A stretch of DNA of 64,000 nucleotides from Rhizobium sp. CB3090 (GTDB lineage Bacteria; Pseudomonadota; Alphaproteobacteria; Rhizobiales; Rhizobiaceae). The notes below the pieces were generated by a model, which saw nothing but the letters and a program-made list of their open reading frames with translations, was not told the DNA's origin and made no database searches. Where the stretch lies: NCBI RefSeq assembly GCF_029714285.1, contig NZ_CP121662.1, forward strand, positions 1,178,001 through 1,242,000, read 5' to 3'. Made by a program: the position numbers and the translations under genes. Numbering within the stretch: position 1 is the first letter of the stretch; each line of letters opens with the position of its first letter. Positions 58,406 through 64,000 of this stretch are shown piece after piece.

Positions 58406-59229
58406 CGGGTGACATCGACGATAAGCCGCAGCCGCTTATCGAACACCTCATGGAATTGCGCACACGGTTGATCTGGTCGCTGGTGGCGTTTTTCATTGCC
58501 TTCATCGGCTGCTTCGCCTTTGCAAAGCATCTCTTCAACTATCTGGTATACCCTTACAAATGGGCAGTCGTCTGGGCCCACCTCGATATCTCCAAAGCCG
58601 AGCTGATCTACACTGCGCCGCAGGAGTTCTTCTTCACGCAGGTAAAGGTCGCGATGTTCGGTGCGTTGGTCATCGCATTCCCGATCATCGCTGCACAGAT
58701 CTATAAGTTCGTCGCGCCCGGCCTCTATAAGAACGAGCGCGCTGCCTTCCTGCCCTTCCTGATTGCGTCGCCGATCCTGTTCTTGATGGGGGCCGCGCTC
58801 GTCTACTTCTTCTTCTGCCCCATGGTCATGTGGTTCTTCCTGAAGATGCAGCAGACGCCGGCCGACGGTCAGGTCGGCATCGCATTACTGCCGAAGGTCT
58901 CGGAATATCTGAGCCTGATCATGACTTTGGTCTTTTCGTTCGGTCTCGTTTTCCAGCTCCCGGTCATCACCACGCTGCTTGCACGCGTCGGCCTGCTGAC
59001 CTCGCAGTGGTTGGCGGAAAAGCGCAAGTTCGCAATCGTCTTCGCCTTCATCGTCGCCGCGGTGCTGACGCCGCCGGACCCGATGTCCCAGATCGGCCTT
59101 GCACTGCCGACGATCCTTCTCTACGAGATTTCCATCTACGCGGCGCGACTCGTGGAACGCCAGCGTGCCCGGCAAGCGCTCGAGGAGAGTGGCGAAAGGT
59201 CCGATGTCGCCAAGACGGATAGTGTCTAA
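58402..59229 (+). CDS. tatC: Twin-arginine translocase subunit TatC
   Basis: Six-span core of the Tat receptor, 275 residues. [20 protein letters not shown] (about 14-33) is the N-terminal signature; the conserved Glu in APQEFFF (about 73) and ELIYTAP segment bind signals, and FALxLPV-like [20 protein letters not shown] lies at about 183-202. ATG overlaps the tatB stop by 4 bases. Confidence 0.97.
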   Translation: MTGDIDDKPQPLIEHLMELRTRLIWSLVAFFIAFIGCFAFAKHLFNYLVYPYKWAVVWAHLDISKAELIYTAPQEFFFTQVKVAMFGALVIAFPIIAAQIYKFVAPGLYKNERAAFLPFLIASPILFLMGAALVYFFFCPMVMWFFLKMQQTPADGQVGIALLPKVSEYLSLIMTLVFSFGLVFQLPVITTLLARVGLLTSQWLAEKRKFAIVFAFIVAAVLTPPDPMSQIGLALPTILLYEISIYAARLVERQRARQALEESGERSDVAKTDSV

Positions 59230-59328
59230 GCGGCAGGTCTGCATCGTCTCTTCATAGGGTTTGCCGGTTCGATCTCCGACCGAAATCTCGGTCGGAGCTA
59301 TGCTCATGTGCAACGACCTGGAACGACG

Positions 59329-60612
59329 ATGCTTGATATCAAATGGATTCGCGAGAATGCCGAGGCTTTGGATGCAGCGCTTGCCAAGCGCGGAGCCGAG
59401 CCTTTGTCGCAAAGCCTCATTGCGCTCGACGAGAAGCGCCGCTCCGTCATCCAGTCCGTCCAGGATATGCAGTCTCGCCGCAACGCCGCTTCGAAAGAAA
59501 TCGGCGCGGCCATGGCGCAGAAGAACACCGAGCTTGCCGAGAAGCTGAAGGCAGAAGTCGCCGAGATCAAGACGTCGCTGCCGGCGGCGGAAGAGGAAGA
59601 GCGCGTGCTGACGGCCGAACTCCATGATGTTCTGTCGCGCATTCCCAATATCCCTCTGGATGACGTGCCGGTCGGCAAGGACGAACACGACAATGTCGTC
59701 AAGCATACCTGGGGCTCCAAGCCGACGTGGAATCATAAGCCGAAAGAACACTTCGAGATCGGCGAAGAGCTCGGCTACATGGATTTCGAACGTGCCGCCA
59801 AGCTCTCCGGCTCGCGCTTCACCGTGCTGACCTCTCAGCTTGCGCGCCTGGAACGGGCGCTCGGCCAGTTCATGCTGGATCTTCACACCACTGAGCATGG
59901 CTATACCGAAGTCAGCGCACCACTGATGGTACGCGACGAAACCATGTTCGGCACCGGCCAGCTACCGAAATTTGCCGAGGATTCCTTCAGGACCACGGAT
60001 GGTCGCTGGCTGATCCCGACGGCGGAGGTTTCGCTGACCAATCTCGTTTCCGGCGAGATCCTTGATCAAGAGAAGCTGCCGCTGCGTTTCACGGCCCTGA
60101 CGCCATCCTTCCGCTCGGAAGCAGGCTCGGCCGGCCGCGACACGCGCGGCATGCTGCGCCAGCACCAGTTCTGGAAATGCGAACTCGTCTCCATCACCGA
60201 TGCCGAAAGCTCGATTGCCGAACACGAGCGCATGACCGCCTGCGCTGAAGAAGTGCTGAAGCGTCTCGGTCTGCATTACCGTGTCATGACGCTGTCGACC
60301 GGCGACATGGGTTTCGGTGCCCGCAAGACCTATGATCTCGAAGTCTGGCTGCCGGGGCAGGATACCTATCGCGAGATTTCCTCCTGCTCGGTCTGCGGCG
60401 ATTTCCAGGCGCGGCGCATGAACGCCCGCTATCGCGGCAAGGACGACAAGGCGACGAAATTCGTGCACACGCTGAACGGTTCCGGCACCGCTGTCGGCCG
60501 ATGCCTGATCGCCGTCGTCGAGAATTATCTTAATGAGGATGGTTCAGTCACTGTTCCGGACGCACTGCTGCCATATATGGGTGGTCTGAAGAGAATCGAG
60601 CGCGCAGCCTGA
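59329..60612 (+). CDS. serS: Seryl-tRNA synthetase
   Basis: Class II synthetase for tRNA-Ser. 427 residues. The N-terminal coiled-coil arm (about 28-100) binds the long variable arm. Motif 2 is [20 protein letters not shown] (about 259-278); motif 3 is [20 protein letters not shown] (about 382-401). ATG at 59329 ([10 protein letters not shown]); the frame opens 21 bases earlier. Follows tatC by about 100 bases. Confidence 0.97.
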   Translation: MLDIKWIRENAEALDAALAKRGAEPLSQSLIALDEKRRSVIQSVQDMQSRRNAASKEIGAAMAQKNTELAEKLKAEVAEIKTSLPAAEEEERVLTAELHDVLSRIPNIPLDDVPVGKDEHDNVVKHTWGSKPTWNHKPKEHFEIGEELGYMDFERAAKLSGSRFTVLTSQLARLERALGQFMLDLHTTEHGYTEVSAPLMVRDETMFGTGQLPKFAEDSFRTTDGRWLIPTAEVSLTNLVSGEILDQEKLPLRFTALTPSFRSEAGSAGRDTRGMLRQHQFWKCELVSITDAESSIAEHERMTACAEEVLKRLGLHYRVMTLSTGDMGFGARKTYDLEVWLPGQDTYREISSCSVCGDFQARRMNARYRGKDDKATKFVHTLNGSGTAVGRCLIAVVENYLNEDGSVTVPDALLPYMGGLKRIERAA

Positions 60613-60622
60613 TTTGACGTGA

Positions 60623-60665
60623 CATGATCTTGTCCGAAAACCGCTTCGCACTTTTCGGGGTCGTG
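60623..60665. repeat. Rhizobial palindromic repeat between serS and surE
   Basis: CATGATCTTGTCCGAAAA, a short centre CCGCTTCGCAC, then TTTTCGGGGTCGTG: an imperfect dyad matching a short repeat very common between genes in Rhizobium. It ends 17 bases before the surE start. Confidence 0.75.
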
Positions 60666-60682
60666 TTTTGAGCGGTGGGGCA

Positions 60683-61456
60683 ATGCGGATACTTTTGACC
60701 AATGACGACGGCATTCATGCCGAAGGACTGGCCGTGTTGGAGCGCATCGCCCGCACCATGTCCGATGACGTCTGGATCGTTGCGCCGGAGACGGATCAAA
60801 GTGGCCTTGCCCATTCGCTGAGCCTTTCCGAACCTCTGCGTTTGCGCAAAGTCTCCGACAAGCATTATGCGCTGCGTGGCACGCCGACGGATTGCGTCAT
60901 CATGGGCATCCGCCAGGTTATGGACATCAAACCGGACCTGGTGCTCTCGGGCGTCAATTCCGGCTCCAACGTCGCTGATGACGTCACCTATTCGGGCACG
61001 ATTGCTGGTGCCATCGAAGGTACGCTGCAGGGAGTGCGCTCCTTCGCGCTGAGCCAGGCCTATGTGCACGAGAATGGGACACGCGTCGTTCCCTGGGAGG
61101 TGGTCGAGGCCCATGCGCCGGCGCTCCTCGGCAAGCTTATCGATATCGATCTGCCCGATAGCACCTTTCTCAACCTGAACTTCCCGAACTGCCGGCCCGA
61201 CGAAGTTGCGGGCACGGAAGTTACCGCACAGGGCAATCTTGCCTTCAATCTTCAGGTCGAGGAACGGGCAGACGGCCGTGGTTTCCCCTATTACTGGTTG
61301 CGCTTCGGTGAGCGCAGCGGCATCTTTCGGCCCGGCACCGATATCCACGCCTTGAAACAAAATCGTATTTCGGTAACTCCTTTGAAACTCGATTTGACGG
61401 ATTATTCAGCGCAAGACCGCGTGGCGCGGGCGCTCGGGTACGGAGTAGCGGATTGA
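60683..61456 (+). CDS. surE: 5'/3'-nucleotidase SurE
   Basis: Survival protein that removes phosphate from nucleoside monophosphates and short polyphosphates. 257 residues. The metal site is LLTNDDGI (D8, D9), with Ser in TDQSG (about 38) and Asn in [19 protein letters not shown] (about 93). ATG at 60683 (MRILLTN) after GGTGGGGC. Its stop overlaps the next start (TTGA), and the order surE-pcm-nlpD is the same as in enterobacteria. Confidence 0.96.
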   Translation: MRILLTNDDGIHAEGLAVLERIARTMSDDVWIVAPETDQSGLAHSLSLSEPLRLRKVSDKHYALRGTPTDCVIMGIRQVMDIKPDLVLSGVNSGSNVADDVTYSGTIAGAIEGTLQGVRSFALSQAYVHENGTRVVPWEVVEAHAPALLGKLIDIDLPDSTFLNLNFPNCRPDEVAGTEVTAQGNLAFNLQVEERADGRGFPYYWLRFGERSGIFRPGTDIHALKQNRISVTPLKLDLTDYSAQDRVARALGYGVAD

Positions 61457-62106
61457 CAGCTCGTTTGCTCGAGAAGGAAGGCTTTGCAGCCGTTGTGCTG
61501 CGGCTGCGAGCCGAAGGCATTTTGGACATCGATCTGATGACGGCCGTCGAACAGACGCCGCGCCTTCCCTTTGTGCCGCCGCAATTTGCCGATGATGCCT
61601 ATTCCAGCCGAACGATTCCGATCGAATGCGGTGCCTTTATGGAAGGCATCGATCTTGTCGTCCGCATTCTGCATAGCCTGAAGGTCAAGCCCGGCCATCG
61701 CGTTCTCGAGGTTGGAACCGGCAGCGGCTTCACTGCCGCCGTCATGGGCCGCATCGTCGAGCGGGTGCTGACGGTCGACCGCTACAAGACTTTGACGACG
61801 GCAGCGCAGCAGTGCATGGATACGCTCGGCTTGCGCAACGTCATCATCCGCCAGGCTGACGGCAGCGTCGGGATGCCGGGCGAGGGCACTTTTGATCGCA
61901 TCCTAGTGACCGCGGCCTTCACCACCATGCCACGCTTCTTTGCCGAGCAACTGGTCTCCGGCGGATCGATGATTGCGCCGCTGATACTTTCAGACAATGT
62001 TTGCCGTATGGTGCGTCTCACCAAGACCGGCAGCCGCTTCGAGCGCGAGGAACTGTTCGACGTTCCCTATCAGCCGATCGTGCCGATGCTCGCCTCTTAT
62101 CTTTGA
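61453..62106 (+). CDS. pcm: Protein-L-isoaspartate O-methyltransferase
   Basis: SAM methyltransferase that repairs isoaspartyl residues in aged proteins. 217 residues. SAM motif I is [16 protein letters not shown] (about 78-93); motif II is [11 protein letters not shown]. The GQTISQP loop of typical Pcm is replaced by [13 protein letters not shown], so catalysis may differ. The TTG start overlaps the surE stop by 4 bases. Operon position makes this the canonical pcm of the window. Confidence 0.9.
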   Translation: MTARLLEKEGFAAVVLRLRAEGILDIDLMTAVEQTPRLPFVPPQFADDAYSSRTIPIECGAFMEGIDLVVRILHSLKVKPGHRVLEVGTGSGFTAAVMGRIVERVLTVDRYKTLTTAAQQCMDTLGLRNVIIRQADGSVGMPGEGTFDRILVTAAFTTMPRFFAEQLVSGGSMIAPLILSDNVCRMVRLTKTGSRFEREELFDVPYQPIVPMLASYL

Positions 62107-62277
62107 GGCCTAATTTAGATTGAAATCACCGGAAGTATCCCCGCGAGCGCGGGATTCATCTTCTATGGTTAGCAATTCCTCAAAAAAACACATGCGGCAC
62201 CAGTGCTTTAACCGCATGGTAAGATTAACGCGCTTTAATTGACCCACAAATCGGTTGCGTCTCAAGTGGGTCGAGTC

Positions 62278-64000
62278 ATGAGTTTCAGTCTTTCGTCAAA
62301 CTACGGTAAATCGGCAGGGAAAGTCCTGGTGGCCATTCTCCTGGCGAGCACCGCGACAGCTTGTAGTTCGGACACGACGCGCTTCAGCGGGCTCTTTGCG
62401 GGCTCTCCTGATCAGGTGACGACCGGTTCGATCAATCGTCGCGGATTGAACGGGCCGGACGGTGATCCCGTGCCGCGCGCCGACCTTGCTCAGGGCGGCG
62501 GCTATCAGCAGCAGGATTATTCCCAACAGAACGCACCGGTCACGCGGCCTTATCCGAATTCTCCGGCCCGTTACAATCCATCCTATTCGAGTGCCCGTGT
62601 CTCGACCGCTCCGGTTGCGATCCAGCGTACCGAGCTTGCGGCGCCGACTGCTTCCGCAGCGCCGGTGCGCACGCATGTCGCCTCCAGGGGAGAAGCTGAA
62701 GCGCTGGCGCAGCCGTTCCCTGCATCGCGTGGCAAGGCTGCGGTGTCCCGTGCAGAGCCGGCTCTGGCTCCCGATACGATGCCGACCGGCACGATCAAGG
62801 CAGCACCCGCTGCTGCATCTTCATCCGGCTGGACAGCAGTCAATGCGCCGAGCGTCACCCTGCGTCCGGGCGAAAATATAAGCCTGCTGTCGCGCCGCTA
62901 TGGCGTTCCGGAAAAGGAAATCCTGCGCGCCAATGGCCTGAAAAACAGCGCCAGCGCTCAGCCGGGCCAGCAGATCATCATCCCGACCATGAACGGCGCA
63001 GGCGCTCCAGGCCCGGCGAAGATGGCTTCGGAAGCGACCGACCTTTCCAAGGGCGGCAAGATGCCGGCACCGGTCAAGGCTCCGGAACAGGACGCCGTCG
63101 TACTGCCTTCCAACGGTCAGATGCGCGGCAAGTCGCAGGCCGGCCTCGCCGATCCCGGCAAGCTCGCAGCCGGCAACGGCAAGGGTCCGCATCCGAAGGG
63201 CGATGGTACCTATGTCGTCAAGCCGGGTGACTCGCTCGCCAGGATCGCCAAGAATGCCGGCGTTAGCGTCGATGAGCTCAAGCAAGCAAATCACATGCAG
63301 CAGGGCGGCGGCATCCGTATCGGCCAGACGCTGAAGCTGCCGCATGGCGCAGTCGCCGAGGCGGAGTCGGCCAGACCCGATCCCGTGAAAACCGCCTCGA
63401 TCGAGCCGCAGAAGTCCGCCGTCAAGTCGGTTGCCGTACCGGCCACGGAGCCGAAGCAGGCTGCTGCTGAGTCGACCGTAAAGCCGGCTGCCAAAACCGC
63501 CGCTGCGAAGACCGCAGCCGCAGAGCCGGCAGCAAAGGCAGCGTCGGCATCCGAAGCCGCCAAGCCACAGGCGGTTGCGGCCGCAACGCCGACCCAGTCC
63601 GTCGGAGACGCCGCCGCCAAGGCCGACGTGCAGGCTGACGCACCGGAAGCGACCGGCATCGGCAAATATCGCTGGCCAGTCCGCGGCGCTGTCATTGCCG
63701 GCTATGGCTCCAACGTCAACGGTAGCCGCAACGACGGTATCGACATCTCGGTTCCGGAAGGTACGCCGATCAAGGCTGCTGAAAACGGCGTCGTCATCTA
63801 TGCCGGCAACGGTCTGAAGGAACTCGGAAACACCGTCCTCGTCCGTCACGACGACGGTACGGTCACCGTCTACGGCCATGCCGATGCGCTCAGCGTCGCA
63901 CGTGGTCAGAAGGTTCAGCGTGGCCAGACGCTCGCCACCTCCGGCATGAGCGGCGACGTCAAGCAGCCGCAGCTTCACTTCGAAGTCCGCAAGAATTCGG
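62278..64000 (+). CDS. LysM/LytM lipoprotein of NlpD/DipM type, partial
   Basis: Envelope lipoprotein that probably activates amidases at the division site; 574 residues are visible before the right edge. A signal peptide ends ILLASTATACSSD with a plausible lipobox Cys (about 32). Two LysM domains follow: PSVTLRPGENISLLSRRYGV (about 185) and GTYVVKPGDSLARIAKNAGV (about 311). The C-terminal LytM domain starts near KYRWPVRGAVIAGYG (about 463). The first zinc ligand is lost: the HxxxD place reads NDGIDIS, while YGHAD and LHFEVR remain. This is as in E. coli NlpD, so it is likely catalytically dead. An inverted repeat GACCCAC/GTGGGTC (62241-62272) precedes the ATG. Confidence 0.9.
   Translation, partial: MSFSLSSNYGKSAGKVLVAILLASTATACSSDTTRFSGLFAGSPDQVTTGSINRRGLNGPDGDPVPRADLAQGGGYQQQDYSQQNAPVTRPYPNSPARYNPSYSSARVSTAPVAIQRTELAAPTASAAPVRTHVASRGEAEALAQPFPASRGKAAVSRAEPALAPDTMPTGTIKAAPAAASSSGWTAVNAPSVTLRPGENISLLSRRYGVPEKEILRANGLKNSASAQPGQQIIIPTMNGAGAPGPAKMASEATDLSKGGKMPAPVKAPEQDAVVLPSNGQMRGKSQAGLADPGKLAAGNGKGPHPKGDGTYVVKPGDSLARIAKNAGVSVDELKQANHMQQGGGIRIGQTLKLPHGAVAEAESARPDPVKTASIEPQKSAVKSVAVPATEPKQAAAESTVKPAAKTAAAKTAAAEPAAKAASASEAAKPQAVAAATPTQSVGDAAAKADVQADAPEATGIGKYRWPVRGAVIAGYGSNVNGSRNDGIDISVPEGTPIKAAENGVVIYAGNGLKELGNTVLVRHDDGTVTVYGHADALSVARGQKVQRGQTLATSGMSGDVKQPQLHFEVRKNS

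Overview
The window looks like a chromosomal segment of a Rhizobium-type alphaproteobacterium (Rhizobiaceae). The evidence is a RopA-type porin, the periplasmic regulator ExoR beside valS and xthA, PopZ/DUF2497 before valS, a class II B12-dependent ribonucleotide reductase, the tatABC-serS-surE-pcm-nlpD order, and two kinds of rhizobial palindromic repeat. I cannot fix the species. Most of the window is conserved core genome; accessory material lies at the left edge.

Layout. 1-2000: two minus-strand genes of a CBASS anti-phage system, a SAVED-domain effector of Cap4 type followed by a CD-NTase cut by the window edge. 2000-2570: a non-coding junction with a perfect 13-bp hairpin, two orphan terminators and a diverged duplicate of the last codons of nrdJ, which looks like an integration scar. 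2571-9663: nrdJ with tandem NrdR boxes, xanthine phosphoribosyltransferase, a universal stress protein and a CinA/MoaB-like protein. 9906-12925: wrbA and three linked TadG/TadE-like genes. 13061-16067: tRNA-Leu, threonine dehydratase, a HlyU-like protein, and a plsY whose signature motifs look cyanobacterial. 16164-24677: two divergent regulator/oxidoreductase pairs with palindromic operators, cpdB, a PilZ protein, an EEP-family hydrolase, and an lrp/ald pair.

24742-28544 is a minus-strand cluster cysK-alaX-sseA-GNAT-DUF1203 (cysteine synthesis, tRNA proofreading, sulfur transfer). 28838-34438 holds an SDR gene and a split glycerol-3-phosphate importer: ugpC on the plus strand, ugpBAE on the minus strand, each with a Pho-box-like site at the same distance from its start codon. 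34678-38680 holds small membrane or exported proteins, an acetyltransferase, tRNA-Asn, the porin and tRNA-Cys.

38902-51488 carries a pcm-like gene, popZ, valS, a FadL-like outer-membrane protein, exoR, xthA, erpA, dgt and argS. 51551-64000 carries a large SPOR-domain cell-envelope protein, nagZ, scpAB (chromosome segregation), tatABC (folded-protein export), serS, surE, a second pcm and a LysM/LytM lipoprotein of NlpD/DipM type that runs off the right edge. From argS onward everything is on the plus strand and is largely about division, segregation and envelope maintenance.

The best leads are the CBASS pair with its integration scar, the plsY of apparent cyanobacterial type, the paired Pho boxes of the split ugp system, the extra NrdR-like sites, and the apparent absence of tolC between pcm and popZ.
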